Assembly (NCBI RefSeq): GCF_000708675.1
Contig: NZ_JELR01000001.1
Coordinates: forward strand, 1,736,001 to 1,800,000
Length of the DNA stretch: 64,000 nt
From: Microbulbifer sp. HZ11
Lineage (GTDB): Bacteria > Pseudomonadota > Gammaproteobacteria > Pseudomonadales > Cellvibrionaceae
Direction of reading: 5' to 3'
Part shown: one piece after another, positions 9,418 to 18,755 of the stretch
Position numbering within the stretch: the first letter of the stretch is position 1
Layout: the number at the start of each line of letters is the position of its first letter
Program-made: the position numbers and the translations under genes
The notes under the pieces: model-generated
What the model was told of the DNA's origin: nothing
Databases searched by the model: none
What the model saw: the letters and a program-made list of their open reading frames with translations, nothing else

Positions 9418-9974
9418 TCCGGGCAGCCATCACCTCCGTCCTGCTGGCAATACTCAGCAACCCGGTATCCGCTCAGGCCATTGAAGCGGATCCGCAGCTA
9501 TTGTTGGCTCTGAAGGACGCTGTCACCGAGGCGGACTCCTTTGTGGACCGCTTCGATGCAGAAGTGTGGTTGATGGCGAAGTCCCAGCCGCTGGCGCGCT
9601 ACATCAAAGACCCGGAAGAGCGCCTGTACGTGCTCAAGGCGATTCACCGGGAAGCGACCCGCGCGGGATTACAGCCGGAAATCGTACTGGCAGTGATACA
9701 GATCGAAAGTGCCTTTGACCCTTATGCGGTCTCCCGTGTAGGGGCCCAAGGCATGATGCAGGTTATGCCCTTCTGGAAAAACGAGATCGGTCGTCCGGAA
9801 GACAACCTCATCGATATGGAAACCAATCTCCGTTACGGCTGCACCATCCTCAAGCACTACATCAAAAAGGCCAAGGGCAATATGCCCAATGCGCTGGCCT
9901 ACTACAACGGCAGCTACGGCCGCCACACATACAGCCGCAAGGTGCTGGATGCGTGGGTAGAGCGCTGGCGCTGA
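9414..9974 (+). CDS. Soluble lytic murein transglycosylase (SLT domain)
   Basis: 186 residues, with a signal peptide ending near SAQA (residue 21) and one SLT-type catalytic domain. The probable catalytic Glu is residue 98 in [14 protein letters not shown], followed by [10 protein letters not shown] and ALAYYNGS, the standard Slt70-family motifs. It should act on peptidoglycan in the periplasm. The start is a TTG overlapping the proS stop codon, which implies translational coupling to proS; I saw no better start downstream that keeps the signal peptide. It is a small, single-domain member of the family. Confidence 0.88.
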   Translation: MIRAAITSVLLAILSNPVSAQAIEADPQLLLALKDAVTEADSFVDRFDAEVWLMAKSQPLARYIKDPEERLYVLKAIHREATRAGLQPEIVLAVIQIESAFDPYAVSRVGAQGMMQVMPFWKNEIGRPEDNLIDMETNLRYGCTILKHYIKKAKGNMPNALAYYNGSYGRHTYSRKVLDAWVERWR

Positions 9975-10022
9975 TTGCCCGTATTTCCGGGCAACAGCAA
10001 TTTTCCCAGGGGTAGCCAAACC

Positions 10023-11060
10023 ATGGATTACAGCTTTTTTACCGGCGCAGCCTGTGGATTACTTTTACTCGCCGCAACCAGAATTGCGCTGGGCCCCAAG
10101 CGCAAAGACAGCCGGTGGTTGATCGTTCTACTGGCGGGGGTGTTTATCTACTTATTACGCCCCTTATTACAGGACCAGGATTCGCTGCTGGATCTCCTGA
10201 TCGACTTTCCCACGATCCTGATACCCGGTGCTTTCTGGCTGTTCTGTCACCAATTGTGTAATGATCAGGCGCCTTTCCCTCGCTGGGGCTGGTGGCTCAT
10301 AGGCGGTGAAATTGCTGTCGACTTTGCCAGCCAATTGCACCTGCACCCTTTTTTCTATCTATTGGCCCAACCTTTCAAGGTAGGAATCATCGGCGCGGGA
10401 CTGGCAACACTACTGCGACAATTTCAGTCGGACCTGGTCGCCGAGCGTCGCCAATTGCGCGTCAGCCTGTTCATCGCCATCGGTGGGTATATGGTGGTTG
10501 TCGTATGCGCGGAGTTTCTATTTACCTTCCTGCCGACACCTAGCGGTGTTCCGACACTGCATGCCATTACCGCCAGCCTGCTGGCCTTTGGCGCCTGTTT
10601 TTGGCTGTTGGCACTTTCGCCGAATGCACTGGAAGACTCACTCCCCCAGTGTACCCGGGAGGAACCTCCAGCAAATCCGGAACAGACGAGCCCGCCACCA
10701 TTAGGTGCGACACAAAGCGCGCTGTTGTCACAACTTCAGCAACATATGGCGACGGGAGGTTACCGGCATACTGGATTGACGATTCGGGAACTGGCGGCGC
10801 AATTGGACGCAAAAGAACACGTGCTGCGAGCACTGATCAACAAGCACTTGGGGTTTCGCAATTTCAATGAGTATTTGAACCAGTACCGCATCGACGAGGC
10901 CAGCCGTCGGCTCGCCGACCCGGATGAGGCCCACCTGCCGGTGCTGAGTATCGCTCTGGATATCGGCTATGGGTCCGTCAGCCCGTTCAATGCGGCATTC
11001 AAACGCCGGCACGATAAAACGCCCACAGAATATCGCCGCGAGCAGTTGCCATCACACTAA
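10023..11060 (+). CDS. Membrane-anchored AraC-family transcriptional regulator
   Basis: 345 residues. The N-terminal about 200 residues hold about six or seven hydrophobic segments (for example LIVLLAGVFIYLL). A linker rich in Pro/Glu follows, then a C-terminal AraC helix-turn-helix pair: the first helix around LTIRELAAQLDAKEHVLRAL, the second ending FNAAFKRRHDKTPTEYRR. Proteins of this layout probably sense signals at the membrane. The ATG at 10023 has AGGGG 10 bases upstream; an upstream TTG is not supported. No target gene can be named. Confidence 0.86.
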   Translation: MDYSFFTGAACGLLLLAATRIALGPKRKDSRWLIVLLAGVFIYLLRPLLQDQDSLLDLLIDFPTILIPGAFWLFCHQLCNDQAPFPRWGWWLIGGEIAVDFASQLHLHPFFYLLAQPFKVGIIGAGLATLLRQFQSDLVAERRQLRVSLFIAIGGYMVVVVCAEFLFTFLPTPSGVPTLHAITASLLAFGACFWLLALSPNALEDSLPQCTREEPPANPEQTSPPPLGATQSALLSQLQQHMATGGYRHTGLTIRELAAQLDAKEHVLRALINKHLGFRNFNEYLNQYRIDEASRRLADPDEAHLPVLSIALDIGYGSVSPFNAAFKRRHDKTPTEYRREQLPSH

Positions 11061-11376
11061 TAATTGACCGCCTGCGGCGGCACAAGTCGAAAAACAGACA
11101 TTTGTAAAATGAACTGACGCCCCAGTTCGAGCAATTAGACGTCATAATTTTTTACATGGAGCAAGCCAAATTACGCCTCGTGAACCAAACTAGATCTTGC
11201 AGGACCTGCTCTGCAGGCAATTAGCCCAGTCACCACCTCGCTTGTAGTTCAGGCTCCTGCAAACCTTTTCCCACCAAACCGTCTCCCGCCGACCGGCCTC
11301 TTCCGACCAAACACCACCCAAAGCTATTGCGCGGCGATTTCACACACCGATCCAGTCCGCCCTAGCCGGCCTATGC
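11061..11376. other. Spacer without a gene between the AraC regulator and cytochrome c
   Basis: 316 bases between converging genes. Only a short 5-bp hairpin (CCGCC/GGCGG, 11068-11080) just past the regulator gene stands out, with no T-run. The rest shows no reading frame with coding character and no repeat I can match in this window. Confidence 0.5.
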
Positions 11377-11682
11377 CTACTGCTTGGGAGCCGACATAAA
11401 TTTGATCAGCGCCTTGTATTCCTCATCGCTGCAGTCCGGGCACATACCTCCGGGCGGCATGGCTCCGAGCCCGTTTTTCACAGAGTTCAGCAGCGTATCC
11501 ATCCCTTTATCCAGGCGCGGCTTCCAGGCCTCCACATCGTGCACTTTGGGCGCGTTGGCGACCCCGGTATCGTGGCAGATATGGCAACTTTTCTGGTACC
11601 GCTCAGTGACCGCATCAGCCACCGAAGCGCCACTTGCGAGCATACCGGTCAGTCCGAGCGCGAACATGATTACTGATTTCAT
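11377..11682 (-). CDS. Periplasmic monohaem cytochrome c5-type protein
   Basis: 101 residues with a signal peptide (cleavage near ASVADA, about residue 24) and one haem motif CHICH (Cys33, Cys36, His37). The C-terminal MPPGGMCPDCSDEEY gives a candidate axial Met and a Cys pair (81, 84) as in cytochromes c5, where the pair forms a disulfide. It is a small electron carrier; the redox partner is not evident from neighbours. AAAGGTGG precedes the ATG. Confidence 0.9.
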   Translation of the reverse strand: MKSVIMFALGLTGMLASGASVADAVTERYQKSCHICHDTGVANAPKVHDVEAWKPRLDKGMDTLLNSVKNGLGAMPPGGMCPDCSDEEYKALIKFMSAPKQ

Positions 11683-11945
11683 ATAGCCACCTTTCTGTTT
11701 CTCAGTTTTGTCCCGTCACAAAATTCACCGCTCAGTGTAGTTTCACATTGCCGCGGATTACTACACTTCTTGCTCACATCAACACCCGCGCCCTTCGCAG
11801 CGCGACTATATTGCCTGTCGGGCTTGCCCGCTTCTCGCAATACAGGTCGAACACAGGATCATGAACTACCCTGAGTGGGGTGAGAACATTTTCTCATGTG
11901 CTTTACCTGTCCCCAGCAATAACACCCATAAGCCGGAGCTCGCAG

Positions 11946-12842
11946 ATGAAGCTGCATTGGATCAAAGATCCCAGTGTTCAGTTTGCCCTGATCGGGGCCC
12001 TTCTATTTGGTATCCACAGCCTCTTTCAGGATAGACAATCCGCCAGTTCCGGCGACATCGTCATCTCCGAGTCACGGATCCAGCATATTTCTGCCATTTT
12101 TGCCCGAGGTTGGCAGCGACCACCCAGTGCGCAGGAGCTGCAGGGACTGATCGACGACTATATTCGGGAAGAAGTGCTTTACCGTGAAGCCCTGAATATG
12201 GGCCTCGACCAGGGAGATGCGGTAATTCGCCGGCGCCTGCGAACAAAAATGGAGTTTCTGGCCAAAGATCTGGTCGATGCTATTGACCCTCCGGACTCGC
12301 TGCTAGAGCAGTACCACCAAACACACCTGGACCGCTACACCCATCCAGCCCGTTACACTTTCGAGCAGATATTCCTCGACAGCAATAAACGCAAAGAAGT
12401 AGCTGAGGATGCGCGCATCGTGCTAACCCGCCTGACCGCAGGCAGAGATCCCCGCAAGCAGGGCGATCATTCATTGCTGCAACACCGATTTGATTCGGTT
12501 ACACCGGCACGTATCGACCGGGTTTTTGGCAGCGATTTTTCCCAGCAACTGGTTGACCTCCCCCTCAACGAGTGGACTGGCCCACTGACCTCCTCCTACG
12601 GCGAGCACCTGGTACGCATTCGCCACCTGGATCCGCAGCAGCAGCCAGAGTTTGGCGAGGTCCGCGCAGAGGTCCTGCGCGACTGGCAGGAACAGGAGCG
12701 TCGCAAGGTACTGCAGACCCAATACGAGACCCTGCGTAGCAAATACAGAATCTCGGTCGCTGAACTCTCCCCCGAGAGCAACGTCAAAACGGAAAGTGTC
12801 GAACCGGGCGATAGCCCGCGGCTATCCGGGGAGGCCGAGTAA
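11946..12842 (+). CDS. Membrane-anchored PpiC-type peptidyl-prolyl isomerase
   Basis: 298 residues. One N-terminal membrane helix (about residues 9-25, FALIGALLFGIHS) is followed by a periplasmic part with an N-terminal helical region and a parvulin-like segment ending GPLTSSYGEHLVRI, the typical closing strand of the rotamase domain. Related proteins assist folding of exported proteins. It is followed after two bases by the HupE/UreJ-like gene, so the two are probably one operon. CGGAG precedes the ATG at 11946. The parvulin domain is short and diverged, so the enzymatic activity is an inference. Confidence 0.8.
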   Translation: MKLHWIKDPSVQFALIGALLFGIHSLFQDRQSASSGDIVISESRIQHISAIFARGWQRPPSAQELQGLIDDYIREEVLYREALNMGLDQGDAVIRRRLRTKMEFLAKDLVDAIDPPDSLLEQYHQTHLDRYTHPARYTFEQIFLDSNKRKEVAEDARIVLTRLTAGRDPRKQGDHSLLQHRFDSVTPARIDRVFGSDFSQQLVDLPLNEWTGPLTSSYGEHLVRIRHLDPQQQPEFGEVRAEVLRDWQEQERRKVLQTQYETLRSKYRISVAELSPESNVKTESVEPGDSPRLSGEAE

Positions 12843-12844
12843 CC

Positions 12845-13858
12845 GTGAGATTCATCCTCCTGCTCATTACCCTGTGTCTCTCGTCGTTTGCACACACCCA
12901 CGAGCTACGCCCGGCATCTCTTTCCCTGGAAGAGAGCGCGCCGGGGGAATTTGAGGTAATCTGGCGGGTACCGGCAAAAGGCGACCTGCGACTCTCACTG
13001 GATATAGGGTTTGACCAGCAGACACGCGCTTTGACCATGCCCACGGGGCTGTTCGCAGGTGGATATTATGTGGAACGCTGGAAAACCAGCCACCCGGACG
13101 CTTTCCTGGGTAGCCGCATCGTCATAAAAGGTCTGGAAAATACCCTGACCGATACACTGGTAACGGTGCGATGGCTCGACGGGCGGGAGCAGATAACCCG
13201 TCTGTTGCCGGATCAACCGCAGATGCGGGTAGAAAACAAAGCGGGCAAAAAGGAGATTGCCAACATGTACTTTGTTTTGGGGGTTGAGCATATTCTTTTG
13301 GGTATCGACCACCTGCTGTTTGTACTGGCACTGATGGTGCTGGTAAGCGGCGTGCGCCAGCTGATGATCACCATCACCGCATTCACCCTCGCACACAGCA
13401 TCACCCTGGCTGCAGCGGTACTGGGAGCAGTTAAATTGCCACAGGGACCGGTGGAGGCGGTGATCGCACTGAGCATCGTATTTGTCGCCGTCGAGATACT
13501 GCACAAGCTGGAAGGCCGCACCACCTTGGCCATCCGCAAACCCTGGCTGGTGGCTTTCGGCTTTGGCCTTCTGCACGGTTTCGGTTTTGCCGGCGCATTG
13601 TCGGATATCGGCGTCCCTGCGCACGAAGTCCCGCTTTCTCTTGCGGTGTTCAATTTGGGGGTCGAGGCCGGTCAACTGGCGTTTATTACCGCGGTCAGTC
13701 TGGTGATGCTGACACTCAGGAAGCTTCCCGGTGTGCACCGTTGGGAACTGCGTACCGGCCACACCGCAACAATGGCCAGCGCGCTACCTGTGGCCTACCT
13801 GGTGGGCGGCGTGGCCGCACTGTGGCTGGTAGACAGAACAATTGCCCTGGTTGTCTGA
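12845..13858 (+). CDS. HupE/UreJ-2 family membrane protein
   Basis: 337 residues. A signal peptide and an N-terminal periplasmic domain of about 120 residues precede six or so membrane helices. His-rich segments (GVEHILLGIDHLLFVLAL, FTLAHSITL, GFGLLHGFGFAG) are characteristic of HupE/UreJ-like proteins, some of which carry Ni or Co. The first residue is a GTG two bases after the preceding stop, with GGGGAGG upstream. There are no hydrogenase or urease genes nearby, so metal transport is only a family-based guess; the isomerase partner suggests an envelope role. Confidence 0.83.
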   Translation: MRFILLLITLCLSSFAHTHELRPASLSLEESAPGEFEVIWRVPAKGDLRLSLDIGFDQQTRALTMPTGLFAGGYYVERWKTSHPDAFLGSRIVIKGLENTLTDTLVTVRWLDGREQITRLLPDQPQMRVENKAGKKEIANMYFVLGVEHILLGIDHLLFVLALMVLVSGVRQLMITITAFTLAHSITLAAAVLGAVKLPQGPVEAVIALSIVFVAVEILHKLEGRTTLAIRKPWLVAFGFGLLHGFGFAGALSDIGVPAHEVPLSLAVFNLGVEAGQLAFITAVSLVMLTLRKLPGVHRWELRTGHTATMASALPVAYLVGGVAALWLVDRTIALVV

Positions 13859-13901
13859 GGAGCTGCACCCTGGGCAGCGACGCAGGGCGGGAGCGTTTCG
13901 C

Positions 13902-14378
13902 CTAATCCTGAAACAACAGTTCCAGCGGATAACCGTTAAACGGCTTGGTCTTTTCAATGACCAGGTGCGAGGTCATTCGGGTAATCGCCGCATCTTCGTC
14001 CGCCAGTAACTGTTCGGAGACACGATTGAAATCGCCCGCATCCGGGCATACAAAGCGCAGCATATAGTCAAATTCCCCGGACATTTTCACACAGGAAACA
14101 ATCTGCTCTATTTTGTTGATAGCGCGCCGGAAGCTTTCGCTGGTACGCGCGTCCTGCCGTTTCAGCGCCACATTGACGTAGAACTCGGCGTGACGCACTT
14201 TGTCCAGGTTTACTTCCGCCTGGTATTCGCGGATAAACTTCTCGCTGGTCAACTTTTTCACCCGCGCCAGGCAGGCACTTTCCGACAGACCAATCTGATC
14301 CGCCAGATTCAGGTTACTAATACGCGCATTTGTCTGCAGAACTTCCAGAATTTTCAGGTTGTGGCGATCTATTTTCAC
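13902..14378 (-). CDS. Lrp/AsnC-family transcriptional regulator
   Basis: 158 residues: N-terminal helix-turn-helix (ILEVLQTNARISNLNLADQIGLSES) and a C-terminal RAM ligand-binding domain (VKMSGEFDYMLRFVCPD). The family senses amino acids and binds DNA as dimers to hexadecamers. It sits 99 bases downstream of an aminotransferase gene on the same strand, which makes an amino-acid-related role plausible. The start codon is GTG. Confidence 0.92.
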   Translation of the reverse strand: MKIDRHNLKILEVLQTNARISNLNLADQIGLSESACLARVKKLTSEKFIREYQAEVNLDKVRHAEFYVNVALKRQDARTSESFRRAINKIEQIVSCVKMSGEFDYMLRFVCPDAGDFNRVSEQLLADEDAAITRMTSHLVIEKTKPFNGYPLELLFQD

Positions 14379-14477
14379 GGCTAATTTTTATCGACTGAAT
14401 GGTTTAACAGGGTCATTTTTAAAACAGCATAACGGGAAACCCGCCGCGCGGGAACACGCAACCTTTCTGATCTATCA

Positions 14478-15683
14478 CTAACCCGCCTTCAGGCAGCCGC
14501 CCACTACAAACCGCTCGATCCGGTCCAGCGCACGGGTCAGCTCCACCTCATCAGCCGCCAGAGTCAAACGCACATGGTTGATGGCACTGGGACCAAAAGG
14601 TTTTCCTGGCAATACCGAAACCCGTTCCGCGTCCAGCAAAGCGCTGGCAAATGCTTCCCCATCATCCGCAACAGCGGATACATCCACCATCACAAACATA
14701 CCCGCTTCCGGGGAGTAACAGTTGAGCCCCGGAATTTTTCCGATACGTTCGACGATCAGGTCTCGGCGCTTTTCATAGGCATCGCGCATTTGTTTTACGA
14801 AATAGGTATCAAATTCAAGGGCGAAGGCCGCAGCTTCCTGAATAAACTGAGGTACGCCGAAAATCGTGGCACCGGCGTATTCGATCAGGCGTTCGACGAG
14901 CTCTCCCTGAGCCACGGCCCAGCCAAGTCGCCAGCCGCTCATGGCATGGGATTTGGACAGTCCATCAATCACGATCACATTGTCGAGATGTTCAGCCGCG
15001 GTACGCAGCGAGGTATGGCGGCGGGCGAAAGTGATCATCGAATACATTTCATCGGAGATAAGCCAGATGTCACGCGCGCGACAATACGCCGCCAGCTCAC
15101 GCAATTGCTCCGGGGTCGCCATCGCGCCGGTGGGGTTCACCGGCGTATTGATCATCACCACACGGGTATCGTCGGAAATTGCCTGCTTGATTGATTCAAC
15201 ATCAAATGCAAATCCCTGGTCCGCGGGGCAGGACACTTTCCTGACCTCCAGCTGCAGGGCGTCGGCAATAGGCACATAGCCAATGTACATGGGCTCGGGA
15301 ATGACAATCTGCTCACCGGGATTGAGCAGGCAGGAAAGCACCGCATAAATCGCGTTGGTGCCGCCGGGAAAGACCACCACGTCATTGGGATTGCAGGGGT
15401 GAGGACTGACTTTGCTCTCGATATCCGCAATGGCACGGCGCAACATCAGCTCACCAGCCGCCGGTGAATAGTGGGTACGCCCTACGCCCAGACGGGCTCG
15501 GGCAAAGTCCAGAATGGGCTCCGGTGTATCAAAGTTCGGATCCCCCACACACAGAAAGATGACATCTTCGCCTTTGTCGGCCAGGGCATGGGCACGGTCA
15601 CTCACCGCCCATACATCGGCATCCGCGGAGTGAAGGGCCTGGCTCTGATTACTGAATCGCGGGGTGTACATCGTCGGGTCCAT
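14478..15683 (-). CDS. Class I/II pyridoxal-phosphate aminotransferase
   Basis: 401 residues with the fold type I layout of aspartate/arginine:pyruvate aminotransferases: NTPVNPTGA (substrate/PLP pocket), the Asp-x-Tyr region SDEMYS, and the PLP lysine in GLSKSHAMSGWRLGW, where the Arg that anchors the cofactor phosphate follows. The substrate cannot be fixed from sequence; AspC-like or ArcT/AruH-like enzymes are the nearest types by motif. The likely start is the ATG at 15683; another in-frame ATG lies four codons on. The Lrp gene downstream may respond to its substrate or product. Confidence 0.88.
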   Translation of the reverse strand: MDPTMYTPRFSNQSQALHSADADVWAVSDRAHALADKGEDVIFLCVGDPNFDTPEPILDFARARLGVGRTHYSPAAGELMLRRAIADIESKVSPHPCNPNDVVVFPGGTNAIYAVLSCLLNPGEQIVIPEPMYIGYVPIADALQLEVRKVSCPADQGFAFDVESIKQAISDDTRVVMINTPVNPTGAMATPEQLRELAAYCRARDIWLISDEMYSMITFARRHTSLRTAAEHLDNVIVIDGLSKSHAMSGWRLGWAVAQGELVERLIEYAGATIFGVPQFIQEAAAFALEFDTYFVKQMRDAYEKRRDLIVERIGKIPGLNCYSPEAGMFVMVDVSAVADDGEAFASALLDAERVSVLPGKPFGPSAINHVRLTLAADEVELTRALDRIERFVVGGCLKAG

Positions 15684-15867
15684 GATTGGTGGTTGTTATG
15701 GGTAGGAGCCTTTGCACGAGCCCGGAATACACCAGACGTGCGCAAGCTCCCTATATCCATAAGGTAACAACCGGTGGAGCAATCCATCGGGCTTACACCC
15801 TGATGATTTCGCAGTAGACCGATTATTTAGCACCCTTCGCCGCAGAAAATTCGGCGACAGTCACGGC

Positions 15868-18069
15868 TCAGAACCGGTAATTGAGGCTTAACCCGCCCAC
15901 CGCATCGTCCGGGCGAACCAGCACATCTGCCGCCACCCTCAACTTCTCGTTAATGCTCACGCCCACCATGGCCCCGACACCGTTCTGGAATATCCCTTCA
16001 TTCTTACTGCGATAAGACGGCAGACGCGCCCAATTGAGGTAGATGGAATTCACCCCGATTCCAAGGTCCTGGTAGTCGTCACCGTCGGTGTGCTCGAGCC
16101 AGACCTCCCCAAACCACTGATGCTCTCGATCCTCGGGGCTATTGTAAAAGAACCCCGCTTTGCAGCGCCGATAGTCCCGATCCTGCCCGCGAACCCACAA
16201 CCCTAGCGGATCAAGTGGCTGCCCCCAGGCACCAGCGTAGGTATAACGATCCGCGGTTCTCTCGTGGAAGCCCTCCACATCAATTCGGGTCCACTCGATC
16301 GCCGCAAAAGGTCCCATCCGGCTGCTTAGATTGGGGGTCGCGTCATAGCCACCACGCAGGAACGCGCTGTACCCGTCGCCATCGGTGCTGCCATCGAGGC
16401 GATGAGTAAAGTGACTGCCAAGCCGAATGGTACGCTGGACATCATCGTACTGAATGTTCGAGTAGGTCGCGGCCCCATCGACAAACCAGAAATCATCGTC
16501 CCAACGGGCGAAGGCACTGAGATTGAAATTACGCGCCTTGAAAAATATATCCGTAGGCTCGTATTCACTGCCCCCGTAGGACATTCCGAGCCCCCACTCC
16601 AAGTGCTCAAAGCCCGCGAAGCTCATTCCCAGAAAACCATCCCAGGCCGGATACTCATCGTTGATTGCTGGTGCCACACCCAGTTCGGTATGCCCGACAC
16701 TGGCACCAAAAAACACCGTGGTATAAGGGTCGTGGTAACGCTGAGAAATCAGGTGATGATCAATGTTAATACGGTGCTGACGAGTGTTTTCATACGCCAG
16801 GTCAGGCAGCACCCCAAAGTTCACTGCGGCGGTGAGGGTTTCGTAGTAGTAATCCCCCAGTAATTGCTGGCCCGCCAGTGTGGGGTGAATACTGTCGTAA
16901 AAAATCAGCATATCCGCATCGGGGTTGGTGCCATTGGCCCCGTAGACCGGGTGTGGATTGGCACAACCGGTGTAGCAGGTTGCACGCTGATTGATCGCGG
17001 CAAAGCCGAATGCAGCCGGATCGTCAACCGCCAACTCGAGAATCCCTTCCATATCCAGCAAGAGAATATTGCCGATGTCATTGACCTGGCGGCGCAACTG
17101 GTTGTTGAAATACTCGGTACCCATATTGGCGTAACGAACCGCCGCAGGGCCCTGTGCATAGACAGCCGGCGTGTTACCGATCCGCGGCGCGTTTGTCATG
17201 GCGATATATCTGGCACCGGCGTAACGTAACTCCCGGCCTGCGGCGGAAAGAAATCCGGCAGCCCGCGCCATTGAGTCGCGGGAGATACTGCCATTGCGCA
17301 CACCATCGAGGATGTTGTTTCCACCCCCATTGAGGAAAAAGAGATCTTTCGAGCGAACGGTATTCTGTGGCAGGTAGCCCTGCCCCGTAGCGAAGGGCAC
17401 GCCGGTCAAAGTGATATTGTTGTTCGGATCATCCACTAAGGCCTGCAACGCAGCCGGGTCATTGAAAGCGCTGGTGGCGGCGATAACCTCCGCTTCACTC
17501 AGGTAAGGGCTTTCCCCCATCAACGGATCGCACACCCCATCGGCACCGCAACGGGTGGAATCCGGCAATATCGTGCTCAGTGTATTGTGGTCGGCCACGG
17601 TGGTATCCGGGAACAATTGACGGAAACGCTGGGGGCCAACCAGATCCAGCAATACATCCGCTGTGCGATTGCCACCGACCGCCCAATTGGGGCCGTTAGC
17701 CAGCACCGACTGGGTGATCTGCTGCAGCTGTTGCTCGAGCGAGCCCGCGGCGGGGGCACAGGGAATAGCGCCGCCAAAGGCAGGCCCGAGGCCATAACAG
17801 GAATTGAGTTTCGCAAGCCCCAGACGATCGGCGAGGAAAGAGACCGCAGGCTGGCGAGGGTAGAGACCGTCGGGGTCGTCAGAAGTAAAGACTCCGGCAT
17901 TACCGTTATCAGATAGGCTATCACCAAAGACTATCAGAGAGCCGTAGAGCGGCTCTTCCGTCAAGGCGGCGGGCGCGTAAAAACTCCCCATCAGTGCCAG
18001 CGCGATCGCCGTTGGTAGCCGCGCCACCTTTCCGCATAGACCCTGACGTTTTTCCGTATCTCGCAACAC
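15868..18069 (-). CDS. GDSL esterase/lipase autotransporter (EstA-like)
   Basis: 733 residues. After a signal peptide (residues about 18-36) comes a GDSL hydrolase domain with the nucleophile Ser51 in FGDSLSD, an Asn block (NGGGNNI) and the Asp-x-x-His catalytic pair in FYDSIHPTLAG. The last about 270 residues alternate in beta-strand fashion and end in NYRF, the aromatic terminus of an autotransporter barrel. Such proteins display esterase activity on the cell surface. The start is a GTG with AAGGAG seven bases upstream. It stands alone between an aminotransferase and the photolyase operon. Confidence 0.9.
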   Translation of the reverse strand: MLRDTEKRQGLCGKVARLPTAIALALMGSFYAPAALTEEPLYGSLIVFGDSLSDNGNAGVFTSDDPDGLYPRQPAVSFLADRLGLAKLNSCYGLGPAFGGAIPCAPAAGSLEQQLQQITQSVLANGPNWAVGGNRTADVLLDLVGPQRFRQLFPDTTVADHNTLSTILPDSTRCGADGVCDPLMGESPYLSEAEVIAATSAFNDPAALQALVDDPNNNITLTGVPFATGQGYLPQNTVRSKDLFFLNGGGNNILDGVRNGSISRDSMARAAGFLSAAGRELRYAGARYIAMTNAPRIGNTPAVYAQGPAAVRYANMGTEYFNNQLRRQVNDIGNILLLDMEGILELAVDDPAAFGFAAINQRATCYTGCANPHPVYGANGTNPDADMLIFYDSIHPTLAGQQLLGDYYYETLTAAVNFGVLPDLAYENTRQHRINIDHHLISQRYHDPYTTVFFGASVGHTELGVAPAINDEYPAWDGFLGMSFAGFEHLEWGLGMSYGGSEYEPTDIFFKARNFNLSAFARWDDDFWFVDGAATYSNIQYDDVQRTIRLGSHFTHRLDGSTDGDGYSAFLRGGYDATPNLSSRMGPFAAIEWTRIDVEGFHERTADRYTYAGAWGQPLDPLGLWVRGQDRDYRRCKAGFFYNSPEDREHQWFGEVWLEHTDGDDYQDLGIGVNSIYLNWARLPSYRSKNEGIFQNGVGAMVGVSINEKLRVAADVLVRPDDAVGGLSLNYRF

Positions 18070-18150
18070 TGGGCTCTCCTTGCCTTGGCAAAATTCCGTG
18101 GCAAGTATAGGTCAGTTGCGGCGACTGGATTTTTCCACCGAAGGAATCAA

Positions 18151-18675
18151 TCAGACCTCATTCCGGACAGGCTCCATCGTCCTCATCAACGTGAGCATTA
18201 TCCGGCTGACACAAGCAGCAAACAGCCCCCAGACGAGGGAAATAACGAGCAGGCATTGCCAGGTGGGGAGCCCCCAGTTCGCGGGGCCGAAATAAATACT
18301 GTTGGCGTAAAAAGCCGGTGCCAGCAACAGACCTGCCAATACACACCAGAGAGGAGCTCCCACCAGCCAGGCAAGTGAGTGCCGAACCGTGATCGACAAC
18401 ATCGCCCAGATACAGATGGACCACGCCGGTGGCAGGTTGGAGCCGTAATCCAGAACGCCACTGGCCATAAAGGCCCATTCAACCCCAAACCCGCAAAATA
18501 TAAACCCGAGGACCACAAAAATGTCCTGAATGTCACGCCACATCAAAAAGTGCAGCATCAGCACCAGAAACAATGCGATCAAGGCCATGGCATTGCCATA
18601 CAGTAACGCTGTCCACCACCCGATGACGAACAGGGCAAAATTGACCAGTTTTTTATAATGCATTGGGCGACTCAT
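18151..18675 (-). CDS. DUF2878 family membrane protein
   Basis: 174 residues with five or six hydrophobic helices and a GFGVEWAFMASGVLDYG motif that is characteristic of this uncharacterised family. Homologues are commonly found in photolyase-centred, light- or stress-induced clusters with cfa, DUF1365 and DUF523/DUF1722 genes. Here it is the last gene of a shortened version (DUF523/DUF1722, photolyase, DUF2878). The biochemical role is unknown. Confidence 0.8.
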   Translation of the reverse strand: MSRPMHYKKLVNFALFVIGWWTALLYGNAMALIALFLVLMLHFLMWRDIQDIFVVLGFIFCGFGVEWAFMASGVLDYGSNLPPAWSICIWAMLSITVRHSLAWLVGAPLWCVLAGLLLAPAFYANSIYFGPANWGLPTWQCLLVISLVWGLFAACVSRIMLTLMRTMEPVRNEV

Positions 18676-18755
18676 TTATCAGAAGGATTCTGTACCGCGA
18701 GCGCAATTTCCCCGGAATACATCCGTAGGGATACAAGAAATAAATCAGAGGATCG

